This document shows, in pieces, positions 40,654 through 49,137 of a DNA stretch of 64,000 nucleotides. The first letter of the stretch is position 1. Every line of letters starts with the position of its first letter. The stretch covers positions 1-64,000 of the forward strand of contig DAIMYQ010000003.1 of the NCBI GenBank assembly GCA_036734385.1, written 5' to 3'. The stretch is from JAAYPI01 sp036734385. GTDB taxonomy: Bacteria > Bacteroidota > Bacteroidia > Bacteroidales > Paludibacteraceae. Position numbers and translations under genes: made by a program. Under the pieces are notes generated by a model. The model was not told the origin of the DNA. It made no database searches and saw only the letters and a list, made by a program, of their open reading frames with translations.

Positions 40654-40800
40654 ATGGTATTTGGACAGGTTCTTGTTTTGCTATTAGGAATTCCTTGTCA
40701 GGGTAGAGTCGGAATTCCATTAGATGGCGGGTTATTATTGAGAGTTATAGCAGGGTCGGGTACTCTTGTTGCTTTCTTCAAGAAAGGTAAAAAAGGATAA
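40654..40800 (+). CDS. Short PID-CTERM-like membrane peptide
   Basis: 48 residues, MVFGQVLVLLLGIPCQGRVG then 'IPLDGGLLLRVIAGSGTLVA' and 'FFKKGKKG'. The order P-[LI]-D-G-G-L, hydrophobic segment, and basic end matches the PID-CTERM sorting tripartite tail found in Bacteroidetes, here with almost no passenger before it. A second hydrophobic stretch at the start could be a signal sequence. It is 121 bp before the sdh promoter, with no certain promoter of its own. Family level is inferred; it may be a small envelope peptide. Confidence 0.5.
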   Translation: MVFGQVLVLLLGIPCQGRVGIPLDGGLLLRVIAGSGTLVAFFKKGKKG

Positions 40801-40897
40801 TAATCTTTTTGATAAGGAGGAGCAGGGAATCCTCAGGATTTTGTGTTTGAGGATTTCTTTTGTGTGTATATTCAGGGTAAATACTTTAGTTAAGTTT

Positions 40898-40928
40898 TTT
40901 GTTAAGTATAACAATTTTACTACTTTTG
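40898..40928 (+). promoter_or_regulatory. Promoter of the sdhCAB/frdCAB operon
   Basis: TTTG (40898-40901), 19-base spacer, TACTTTTG (40921-40928). Both boxes match consensus. The transcript would have a leader of about 55 bases before the sdhC ATG at 40988. Confidence 0.78.
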
Positions 40929-40987
40929 TGCGTGATTTGCTGAAATGTGATTTTTTCATCAATAATAATACTAAAAAAATAAAAATT

Positions 40988-41659
40988 ATGTGGTTAATTG
41001 ACTCTTCAATTGGGAGAAAGCTGATTATGAGCATTACAGGCATCTGTTTGGTGCTGTTTTTGACGTTTCATGGTGTAATGAATCTTGTTTTAATCTTTTC
41101 ACCGGAAGGATACAATATGATTTGTGGCTTTTTAGGTGCTAATTGGTATGCTCTTGTTGCTACTTTGGTATTGGCTGCCGGTTTTATCATACATATTTTG
41201 TATGCGTTTTATCTTACTCTTCAAAATTTACGGGCACGTGGTAAAGAACGTTATGCTGTAACAGAAAGACAAGAAGGCGTAGAATGGTCATCAAAAAATA
41301 TGTTGGTGTTAGGGCTTATTATCATAGGTTTTCTTGGATTGCACTTGTATAACTTTTGGTTTAAAATGCAATTTGCAGAATTAACAGGTCTTCATACCGG
41401 AGCATATGATCCAAAGAATGGTGCTGCTTATGTAACGGAGTTATTTGCTAATCCAATTTATTGCATTGTCTATCTTGTATGGTTGGGAGCTTTGTGGTTC
41501 CACCTTACCCACGGTGTATGGAGTGCACTACAGTCTCTTGGACTTAACAATAAAATATGGTTGACACGTGTAAAAGCAATTGCTAATGTTGTATCAACTC
41601 TTGTTGTTTTATTATTCGTTGCTGTGGTAGTTTTCTGTTTTGTATCGTCCTTAATTTAA
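40988..41659 (+). CDS. sdhC: Succinate dehydrogenase/fumarate reductase cytochrome b subunit
   Basis: 223 residues from ATG 40988 (MWLIDSSIGRKLIMSITGIC). The frame stays open back to 40766, but that part overlaps the promoter. Five membrane helices are visible; His residues in 'TFHGVMNLV', 'IHILYAF', 'GLHLYNF' and 'WFHLTHGVW' are candidate ligands for two b haems, as in the single-polypeptide diheme type of Bacteroides and Wolinella. It anchors the FrdA/FrdB pair and exchanges electrons with menaquinone. Confidence 0.9.
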   Translation: MWLIDSSIGRKLIMSITGICLVLFLTFHGVMNLVLIFSPEGYNMICGFLGANWYALVATLVLAAGFIIHILYAFYLTLQNLRARGKERYAVTERQEGVEWSSKNMLVLGLIIIGFLGLHLYNFWFKMQFAELTGLHTGAYDPKNGAAYVTELFANPIYCIVYLVWLGALWFHLTHGVWSALQSLGLNNKIWLTRVKAIANVVSTLVVLLFVAVVVFCFVSSLI

Positions 41660-41684
41660 TTCGTAACTCGTAACTATAACAAAT

Positions 41685-43793
41685 ATGGCTAAAAAAGAAA
41701 ATATTGTCGAAACCGCCAAAGAAATTAAAGACATAATTGTGGACGCGGTTACGGATCAAGAAACCGTAGAGGCTGCAAAAATTATTAAAGATGCAACCAA
41801 AGAAGCATTGGGAAAGGTTGTGGATACCATACAGCAAGCTTCAGTGTCTTCCACTAAGATCGATGCAAAAATTCCGGAAGGACCTCTTGCTCAAAAGTGG
41901 AGTAATTATAAAGACCATCAGAAATTGGTAAATCCATCGAACAAACGTCGTTTGGATATCATCGTTGTTGGTACCGGATTGGCGGGAGCTTCTGCTGCTG
42001 CTTCTCTTGCTGAATTGGGATTTAATGTGCTAAATTTCTGTATTCAGGATTCTCCTCGTCGTGCACATTCTATTGCTGCACAAGGGGGTATCAATGCTGC
42101 AAAAAATTATCAAAATGATGGAGACTCTGTTTACCGTCTTTTCTACGATACTATTAAAGGGGGAGACTATCGTGCTCGTGAAGCCAATGTGTACCGCTTG
42201 GCAGAAGTCTCAAATAATATTATTGATCAATGTGTAGCTCAAGGAGTCCCTTTTGCTCGTGAATACGGTGGCTTGTTAGATAACCGTTCTTTTGGGGGAG
42301 CCCAAGTTTCACGAACCTTTTACGCAAAAGGTCAAACTGGTCAACAATTGTTGCTTGGTGCATATTCTGCATTGAGTCGTCAAATAGGTAAAGGGGCTGT
42401 GAAATTATTTCCACGTCATGAAATGTTGGATGTCGTTGTAATTGATGGGCGTGCTCGTGGTATCATTGCTCGTAATTTGACAACCGGTAAAATCGAACGT
42501 TATTTTGCTCATGCAGTTGTTGTAGGTTCCGGCGGCTATGGAAATACGTTTTTCCTTTCTACTAATGCAATGGCCTCAAATGGTTCTGCTGCTATGCAGA
42601 TGTACCGTAAGGGAGCATATTTTGCAAACCCTGCCTATGCTCAAATTCACCCCACTTGTATTCCTGTTCATGGAGAATTTCAATCAAAATTGACTTTGAT
42701 GTCTGAATCACTTCGTAATGATGGTCGCATTTGGACTCCAAAGAAAAAAGAAGATGCTGAAGCAATTCGTGCAGGTAAGTTGAAACCTACCGATTTGAGG
42801 GAAGAAGATCGTGATTATTATTTGGAGCGTCGTTATCCAGCTTTTGGTAATTTAGTTCCTCGTGATGTAGCTTCTCGTGCTGCCAAAGAACGTTGTGATG
42901 CAGGTTATGGTGTTGGAGCTACCGGTTTGGCTGTTTACCTTGATTTTTCTGATGCAATTAATCGTTTAGGAGAAAATGTAGTTCGTGCTCGTTATGGTAA
43001 CCTTTTCCAGATGTATGAAAAAATTGTTGATGAAAATCCCTATAAGACTCCTATGATGATTTACCCTGCTATTCACTACACAATGGGAGGTATTTGGGTT
43101 GATTATGAATTGCAAACATCCGTTAAGGGATTGTTTTGTATTGGAGAAGCAAATTTCTCTGACCATGGAGCTAACCGTTTGGGAGCTTCTGCTTTGATGC
43201 AAGGGTTGGCAGATGGATATTTTGTATTGCCTTATACTATTCAGAATTATTTAGCAGACCAAATCCAAGTGCCTCGTATGAGTACTGAGTTGCCTGAGTT
43301 TGCTGAAGCTGAAAAAGCTGTTGAGGATAAAGTTAAAAAAATAATGAGTATTCAGGGTAAATGTTCTGTAGATAGTATCCATCGTGAACTTGGACTAATA
43401 ATGTGGGATTTTGTCGGCATGGGCAGAAATAAAGCAGGTTTGGAAAAAGCTTTAGCTAAAATTAAAGAGGTCAGAAAAGAATTTTGGAGTAATGTTTATG
43501 TTCCAGGAAAAGCAGATGGTTTGAATGTTGAACTGGAGAAGGCTATTCGTTTAGCTGATTTTATTGAAATTGGTGAATTAATGGCTCGTGATGCCTTAAA
43601 TCGTGAAGAATCTTGTGGCGGTCACTTCCGTGAGGAATACCAAACTCCTGATGGTGAGGCTTTGCGTAATGATGATAAATTTTCATATGCGGCTTGTTGG
43701 AAGTACATGGGAGAAGGACAGGAGCCCTGTATGTTGAAAGAAAATCTTGAATACGAGTTTGTTAAACGTCAACAAAGAAATTATAAAGCTTGA
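41685..43793 (+). CDS. sdhA: Succinate dehydrogenase/fumarate reductase flavoprotein subunit with N-terminal extension
   Basis: 702 residues. The core starts at about residue 57 ('TKIDAKIPEGPLAQKWSNYK'), where related Bacteroides proteins begin, so about 55 residues are extra. The extension is charged and helical and shows an imperfect repeat (TAKEIKDIIVDA and EAAKIIKDATKE). The FAD site 'IIVVGTGLAGASAAASLAE' and covalent His loop 'RRAHSIAAQGGIN' are intact; 'GGAQVSRTFYAKGQTG' and 'MGGIWVDYELQT' are in the catalytic domain. A GTG at 41844 is an alternative start without the extension. Interconverts fumarate and succinate. Confidence 0.92.
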   Translation: MAKKENIVETAKEIKDIIVDAVTDQETVEAAKIIKDATKEALGKVVDTIQQASVSSTKIDAKIPEGPLAQKWSNYKDHQKLVNPSNKRRLDIIVVGTGLAGASAAASLAELGFNVLNFCIQDSPRRAHSIAAQGGINAAKNYQNDGDSVYRLFYDTIKGGDYRAREANVYRLAEVSNNIIDQCVAQGVPFAREYGGLLDNRSFGGAQVSRTFYAKGQTGQQLLLGAYSALSRQIGKGAVKLFPRHEMLDVVVIDGRARGIIARNLTTGKIERYFAHAVVVGSGGYGNTFFLSTNAMASNGSAAMQMYRKGAYFANPAYAQIHPTCIPVHGEFQSKLTLMSESLRNDGRIWTPKKKEDAEAIRAGKLKPTDLREEDRDYYLERRYPAFGNLVPRDVASRAAKERCDAGYGVGATGLAVYLDFSDAINRLGENVVRARYGNLFQMYEKIVDENPYKTPMMIYPAIHYTMGGIWVDYELQTSVKGLFCIGEANFSDHGANRLGASALMQGLADGYFVLPYTIQNYLADQIQVPRMSTELPEFAEAEKAVEDKVKKIMSIQGKCSVDSIHRELGLIMWDFVGMGRNKAGLEKALAKIKEVRKEFWSNVYVPGKADGLNVELEKAIRLADFIEIGELMARDALNREESCGGHFREEYQTPDGEALRNDDKFSYAACWKYMGEGQEPCMLKENLEYEFVKRQQRNYKA

Positions 43794-43806
43794 TAATAAC
43801 TGTAGT

Positions 43807-44717
43807 ATGGAAAAAACAATAAATATAACGCTAAAAGTATGGCGTCAAGCAGGTCCAAAAGAAAAAGGGAGTTTTGAGACCTATGCATTAAAAAACATAT
43901 CTACTGATAGTTCTTTCCTCGAAATGATGGATATTTTGAATGAACAACTTATCAGTGAACGCAAAGAGCCTATAGTATTTGATCATGATTGTAGGGAGGG
44001 AATTTGTGGTATGTGCTCGCTCTATATCAACGGACACCCTCATGGACCTGACGGAGAAATTACTACTTGTCAATTGCATATGAGAAAATTCAAAGACGGT
44101 GAAACGATAACTGTTGAACCGTGGAGATCNNNNNNNNNNNNNNNNNNNNNNNNNNNNNNNNNNNNNNNNNNNNNNNNNNNNNNNNNNNNNNNNNNNNNNN
44201 NNNNNNNNNNNNNNNNNNNNNNNNNNNNNTGCATATGAGAAAATTCAAAGACGGTGAAACGATAACTGTTGAACCGTGGAGATCGGCTGCATTTCCGGTT
44301 ATTAAGGATCTTATGGTCAATAGAGGAGCTTATGATCAAATTATACAGGCAGGAGGTTTTGTTTCTGTAAATACAGGTGGTGTACCTGATGGAAACGCGA
44401 TTTCTATTCCAAAACCAAAAGCTGATGAAGCAATGGATGCGGCTTCTTGTATTGGGTGTGGAGCTTGTGCAGCGGCTTGTAAAAATGGTTCAGCGATGCT
44501 GTTTGTGGCAGCGAAAGTTAGCCAATTGGCACTATTGCCTCAGGGGCAAGTAGAACGTGCTACTCGTGCAAAAGCAATGGTTGCAAAAATGGACGAACTT
44601 GGATTCGGTAACTGTACAAATACGGGTGCTTGTGCTGCGGAATGTCCTAAAAATGTTTCTATTAGCCATATTGCTCGTCTGAATAGAGAATTCTTATCAG
44701 CTAAGTTCAAAGACTAA
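43807..44717 (+). CDS. sdhB: Succinate dehydrogenase/fumarate reductase iron-sulphur subunit (interrupted by a spurious gap)
   Basis: The gene is split by 100 Ns, but 55 bases before the gap (44075-44129) are repeated exactly after it (44230-44284). Removing 155 bases restores one frame of 251 codons. [2Fe-2S] ligands lie in 'CREGICGMC' and the Cys of 'TTCQLHM'; [4Fe-4S] in 'CIGCGACAAAC'; [3Fe-4S] in 'CTNTGACAAECP'. It carries electrons between the flavin and the haem subunit. The annotated span includes the artificial Ns. Confidence 0.92.
44130..44229. other. Spurious assembly gap (100 N) inside sdhB
   Basis: Flanked by an identical 55-base overlap (44075-44129 = 44230-44284). The two contig ends overlap and should be merged; no sequence is missing. 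Confidence 0.95.
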
Positions 44718-44735
44718 ATAAGGAAGAGTAAGTAT

Positions 44736-44780
44736 AAAAAATGAGGGGCATTTCAGTTTTTGAAATGCCCCTCATTTTTT
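44736..44780. terminator. Bidirectional terminator after sdhB
   Basis: 20-bp perfect arms (44736-44755 and 44761-44780) around loop GTTTT, GC-rich centre (GAGGGGC), A-run left and T-run right. Serves sdhCAB and the opposing SDR gene. Confidence 0.92.
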
Positions 44781-44787
44781 GTTAGTA

Positions 44788-45561
44788 TTAATTCTTCATC
44801 ATCTCTTTGGTTAAATTGCCAACCCAAGAACGTGGTATAAAACTTAAAAAGAAAGCATTTGCTTTGTTCCTAAATCCGTGGATACTTAGTGCTTTTCTTT
44901 TCATCATTCTTTTGTAACCATATTCTGCTACTTCTTTGGCTGTAGCAACCGCTAAAATTTTTGAGTGCAATAGAGTCCTTTCGGAGTGTGCCGTTTCATG
45001 AAATTTACTATCCGTTACACCTGGACACAAGGTCGTTATACTTACGTTAGTTCCTTTTAGTTCTTTATTCACAGCTTCTGAAAGACTCATTACAAAGGCT
45101 TTAGATGCAGCATATCCTGCCATAAATGGAATAGGTTGAAAGGATGCTGTGGAAGCTACATTCATTATTCTGCCAAATTTTTTTGCTTTCATGTCAAGAG
45201 CAAAGCTATGCGTAAAATAGGCTAAGGTTATCATGTTCAGCTGGAACATATTAAGTTGTTTTTCCCATTCAGAATCAACAAAATCTGCATTAACCCCAAA
45301 TCCGGCGTTATTAATGACATATTCTACGGTAATATTTTTTGCTTTTAAATCGTTATAAATAAATTTGGCATTTTCTAATATTGTCAGGTCTTTAGCATAG
45401 TAAGTTGCCTGGATACCTTTGGCGGTAAATGTTTCGACCATTTGTCGTAATTTTGATTCGTTACGAGCCACCAAAATTAGTTCAAATTTGTTTTGGGCAA
45501 ATATTTTTGCAAGTTCGTATCCGATTCCTTCGGTAGCTCCTGTAATAAAAGCTGTTTTCAT
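44788..45561 (-). CDS. Short-chain dehydrogenase/reductase
   Basis: 257 residues from the ATG at 45561 (MKTAFITGATEGIGYELAKI); a longer frame exists but would run over the promoter. Classical SDR: cofactor loop 'TGATEGIG', 'NNAGFGVNADF', catalytic Ser in 'NVASTASFQPIPF' and Y-x-x-x-K in 'GYAASKAFV'. 'VARNE' after beta-2 suggests NADP(H). Substrate is unknown. Divergent from dnaG with a shared promoter region of about 120 bp. Confidence 0.88.
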   Translation of the reverse strand: MKTAFITGATEGIGYELAKIFAQNKFELILVARNESKLRQMVETFTAKGIQATYYAKDLTILENAKFIYNDLKAKNITVEYVINNAGFGVNADFVDSEWEKQLNMFQLNMITLAYFTHSFALDMKAKKFGRIMNVASTASFQPIPFMAGYAASKAFVMSLSEAVNKELKGTNVSITTLCPGVTDSKFHETAHSERTLLHSKILAVATAKEVAEYGYKRMMKRKALSIHGFRNKANAFFLSFIPRSWVGNLTKEMMKN

Positions 45562-45587
45562 TTGTGTGTGAATTTTAATTAGTTCTA

Positions 45588-45595
45588 CAAATATA
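45588..45595 (-). promoter_or_regulatory. -7 element (TATATTTG) of the SDR gene
   Basis: On the minus strand TATATTTG matches TAnnTTTG, 27 bp before the ATG. -33 element not clear. Confidence 0.5.
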
Positions 45596-45656
45596 CCTTT
45601 TGTTTTTGTAAATAAAAATAGCATCATCGGTCAATAAAAAAACATAAAAATACTCG

Positions 45657-45664
45657 TATATTTG
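45657..45664 (+). promoter_or_regulatory. -7 element (TATATTTG) of dnaG
   Basis: TATATTTG matches TAnnTTTG, 22 bp before the dnaG ATG at 45686. Same octamer as the divergent SDR element, 62 bp apart. A weak -33 region. Confidence 0.55.
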
Positions 45665-45685
45665 TGTTCACTTACAGCTATAAAA

Positions 45686-47662
45686 ATGATAGACCAATCC
45701 ACCATAGACAGAATAATAAACACGGCTCAAATAGTTGATGTGGTGGAAGATTTCGTTTCATTACGGAAACGTGGCGTAAATTTTATAGGATTGTGTCCTT
45801 TTCACGATGAAAAAACGCCATCATTTACGGTTTCTCCTGCGAAAAATATTTGTAAATGTTTTGGCTGTGGAAAAGGAGGTTCTCCTGTTAACTTTATTAT
45901 GGAGCATGAACACATGTCTTTTCATGATGCACTTCGATATTTAGCTAAAAAATATAACATTGAAATAGTTGAAAAAGAAGTCTCGCAGGAAGAAATGCAA
46001 AAGCGAAATGATAGAGATAGTATGTTTATCCTTAATGGTTTTGCCCAAAATTACTTTAGTGAGATTCTTTGGAAAGATGATGAGGGAAGAAGTGTTGGAA
46101 TGTCGTATTTCAAGGAACGCGGTTTTCAGGATGACATTATTCGGAAATTTGGACTTGGCTATAGCCTCGAAAAATACAATGCTTTAGCAGATACGGCTCA
46201 ATCCAAGGGTTATAAAAAGGAATTTTTACTAAAGACAGGTTTGTGTGCTGAACGTGGTGACGGAAAAATAGCAGATAGGTTCAGAGGACGAGTGATGTTT
46301 CCTGTTCACTCTATTTCCGGAAAAATAGTAGCTTTTGGTGGAAGAATTTTAAAAACTGACGAAAAGACAGCTAAGTATGTTAACTCTCCTGAATCCGAAA
46401 TTTATCATAAAAGTAATGAGTTGTACGGCATTTATTTTGCCAAACAAAGTATTGTAAAAAATGATTGTTGTTTTTTGGTGGAAGGATATACCGATGTCTT
46501 ATCAATGTTTCAAGCCGGCATCGAAAATGTTGTGGCTTCATCGGGAACAGCTTTGACTCCTCCTCAGATTCGATTAATTCACCGTTTCACATCTAATATT
46601 ACTGTCTTGTATGATGGAGATGCTGCAGGAATAAAGGCTTCTATTAGGGGGATTGATTTGTTGTTGGAGGAAGGCATAAACGTCAAGGTCGTTTTACTCC
46701 CCAATGGAGAAGATCCTGACTCTTTTGCTAAACAACAAAATGCAGTTGACTTTATAGAGTATATCAATAAACATCAAACGGATTTTATTCATTTTAAGTC
46801 ACAATTATTACTCGAAGAAGCGGGCAAGGATGTGGCTAAAAAAGCGCATTTAATTACGGATATCGTGCAAAGTATTGCGATTATTCCCGATAATATTATG
46901 CGTTCTGTCTATATAAAAGAATGTGCCAAAAGATTTGAAATAGGAGAGGATGTCCTAATTGCCGAAGTAAATAAAATACGGAGAACATCCTCCTTAAAAA
47001 AAGAGTTAAAAACACAAACAAGTGATTATCAAGAATATTCAAATAGTCAAGTTTCTTACGAAGCTCCGAAAACGGAATCGGCAGTTTTAGCTAAAGAAGA
47101 GAAACCTTTTGCCTATTTACAAGAACAAAATATACTTCGTTGCATTATTCGGTATGGAAAACAGACCCTTCAGATTCAAGATGAGAATGGGAGTCCGATT
47201 ACGATGTCTGTTTTTGATTTTATTGCTAATGATATGGTAGCGGATAATGTTTCTTTGGAATATCCTTTGCATAAAAAAATAATTGAAGAAATAAAAGTCA
47301 TTATAAGTGATGAAAATAATGATATGGAACATTATTTCTTAAATCATCCCGATTCTGAAATTCGTAAATATGTTTTTGACATCACTACTGAAAAATACAC
47401 ATTGAGTAGTATTCATAAAAAATATAAACAGTTTGAAAATGAGGGAGATAGATTGGAAATCCTTATTCCGAAGATTTTAGTGGAATATAAAGACAAGGTA
47501 ATAACACATTATTATGACGAACTCACTAAAAAGATAAAAGATGCCCAAAATGAGGGCGATGAGGAAACTATAACAAAATTATTAAAGCAACAGACCGAAT
47601 TGAACCAAATTCGCCAAATTTTGGCAAAACACTCTGGCGAAAGGACCGTTTTAAAAATATAA
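45686..47662 (+). CDS. dnaG: DNA primase
   Basis: 658 residues from ATG 45686 (MIDQSTIDRIINTAQIVDVV); the frame also opens at 45662, but that lies within the -7 box. Primase makes RNA primers for replication. The CHC2 zinc finger is near residue 38 ('CPFHDEKTPSF' and 'CKCFGCGKGG'); the TOPRIM domain has 'FLVEGYTDVLSM' (about 266) and 'YDGDAAGIKAS'. The C-terminal 200 residues form the helicase-binding region. Complete, 6 bp before pepD. Confidence 0.95.
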   Translation: MIDQSTIDRIINTAQIVDVVEDFVSLRKRGVNFIGLCPFHDEKTPSFTVSPAKNICKCFGCGKGGSPVNFIMEHEHMSFHDALRYLAKKYNIEIVEKEVSQEEMQKRNDRDSMFILNGFAQNYFSEILWKDDEGRSVGMSYFKERGFQDDIIRKFGLGYSLEKYNALADTAQSKGYKKEFLLKTGLCAERGDGKIADRFRGRVMFPVHSISGKIVAFGGRILKTDEKTAKYVNSPESEIYHKSNELYGIYFAKQSIVKNDCCFLVEGYTDVLSMFQAGIENVVASSGTALTPPQIRLIHRFTSNITVLYDGDAAGIKASIRGIDLLLEEGINVKVVLLPNGEDPDSFAKQQNAVDFIEYINKHQTDFIHFKSQLLLEEAGKDVAKKAHLITDIVQSIAIIPDNIMRSVYIKECAKRFEIGEDVLIAEVNKIRRTSSLKKELKTQTSDYQEYSNSQVSYEAPKTESAVLAKEEKPFAYLQEQNILRCIIRYGKQTLQIQDENGSPITMSVFDFIANDMVADNVSLEYPLHKKIIEEIKVIISDENNDMEHYFLNHPDSEIRKYVFDITTEKYTLSSIHKKYKQFENEGDRLEILIPKILVEYKDKVITHYYDELTKKIKDAQNEGDEETITKLLKQQTELNQIRQILAKHSGERTVLKI

Positions 47663-47668
47663 TATATC

Positions 47669-49132
47669 ATGAAATTTACCATGTCAGATTTATTGAAAGA
47701 AGATATTTGGAGGAACTTTTATAAACTTAGCCAAATACCTCGTCCATCGGGATGTATGCAGGAAGTTGCCGATTTTATAGAGGATTTTGGTAAAAATTTA
47801 GGACTTGAAACCCTGCGAGACAAAGCAAACAATATAATCATAAGAAAACCTGCTACACTAGGATATGAAAATTGCAAAACAATTATTTTGCAAAGTCATC
47901 TCGATATGGTGCCTCAAAAAAATGAGGGGACAGTTCACGATTTTACCAAAGACCCTATTTCTTTACTAATACAAGAAAATTGGCTTACAGCTGATGGAAC
48001 AACTCTTGGTGCCGATAATGGCATTGGGGTGGCTGCTATATTGGGCGTTTTAGAACAAAAAAACTTACCACATGGCAACATTGAAGCTTTGTTTACTGTC
48101 GATGAAGAAAATGGTATGAATGGTGCTTTCGCCTTGGCTGATGATGTTTTGAAAGGGGATATTTTGCTCAATTTGGATTCCGAAGATGAACATGAATTGA
48201 TTGTAGGATGTTGTGGTGCCGTAAAGGTTGAATGTAATTTTCCTTTTGTAAAAGAATCAGTACCGGTAGGGGATAAGGCTTTTAAAATAGCTGTTGTGGG
48301 ATTACAAGGCGGTCATTCAGGAATAGATATACACTTGCAACGGGCTAATGCTAATAAACTACTTTTCCATTTTCTGAAAACGTTGGTATGTGATTTCGAA
48401 GCAAGATTAGCTTTTGTTGAAGGAGGAGATGTCGTAAATGCTATTCCAAGAGAATCTTTTGCCGTTATAACTATACCTAAAGGTGGTGAAGATGATTTAT
48501 TTGATGTTACACAGGAATTTCTGGAAATATATAAAACAGAATATAGCACCCTAGAACCAACGTTGAATTTAACAGTTGAACCAACAGAAATTCCTGATGG
48601 ATTATTCCCTGAATTTGTTCAGGATGATCTTATAAATGCTGTTGTTGCAGTGCCTAATGGTGTTTATCGTTACATGCCAAATTTAAAAGATTCGGTAGAA
48701 ACATCCTCAAACTTGGGTATTATAAAAACCATGGAAACAAATGTGACGGTCGAATTTCTTGTTCGAAGTGTATTGGAATCAATGAAAGGAGAAGTGCGTT
48801 CGATGATAGAAAGTGCTTTTTCGTTGGCTGGTGCAAAAATCAATGTTTTCGGAAATTATGAAGGATGGATGCCTGAGTCTTGTTCTGAAATTCTTTCTCT
48901 TGCACAAGAAAAATATGTGTCTGTTTTTGGAAGAGAATCTCTGACAAAAACTATACATGCCGGTTTGGAGTGTGGAATTATTGGAAGTAAGTATCCGTGT
49001 CTGGATATGATTTCTTTTGGACCGACTATTAAATACCCTCATTCGCCCAATGAAAGGGTCGATATAGGTAGTGTAGAAAGATTTTGGGAATTTTTGAAAA
49101 TCGTGTTGGCTAGTGCTCCTCAAAAAAAATAG
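47669..49132 (+). CDS. pepD: Aminoacyl-histidine dipeptidase (M20C)
   Basis: 487 residues. PepD cleaves dipeptides such as Xaa-His (carnosine) in the cytosol. The dizinc site is visible in 'LQSHLDMVPQKN', 'LGADNGIGVAA' and 'FTVDEENGMNG', with 'LLNLDSEDEHEL' and the C-terminal 'IHAGLECGIIGSKYP' and 'SFGPTIKYPHSPNERV'. The insert between 180 and 380 is the dimerisation lid. Start ATG 47669, 6 bp after dnaG, so the two may share a transcript. No catalytic residue is missing. Confidence 0.92.
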   Translation: MKFTMSDLLKEDIWRNFYKLSQIPRPSGCMQEVADFIEDFGKNLGLETLRDKANNIIIRKPATLGYENCKTIILQSHLDMVPQKNEGTVHDFTKDPISLLIQENWLTADGTTLGADNGIGVAAILGVLEQKNLPHGNIEALFTVDEENGMNGAFALADDVLKGDILLNLDSEDEHELIVGCCGAVKVECNFPFVKESVPVGDKAFKIAVVGLQGGHSGIDIHLQRANANKLLFHFLKTLVCDFEARLAFVEGGDVVNAIPRESFAVITIPKGGEDDLFDVTQEFLEIYKTEYSTLEPTLNLTVEPTEIPDGLFPEFVQDDLINAVVAVPNGVYRYMPNLKDSVETSSNLGIIKTMETNVTVEFLVRSVLESMKGEVRSMIESAFSLAGAKINVFGNYEGWMPESCSEILSLAQEKYVSVFGRESLTKTIHAGLECGIIGSKYPCLDMISFGPTIKYPHSPNERVDIGSVERFWEFLKIVLASAPQKK

Positions 49133-49137
49133 AAAAT

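Noticed and set aside
40766..40987. N-terminal extension of sdhC
   Set aside because: It overlaps a good promoter (40898-40928), is hydrophilic and basic, and shows no family match.
44075..44284. 55-base direct repeat as a duplication from a mobile element
   Set aside because: It exactly flanks the N run and merging it restores the gene; a contig overlap explains it.
43747..44717. Reading frames that run through the N blocks as separate proteins
   Set aside because: They are artefacts of reading Ns as codons; the real gene is sdhB.
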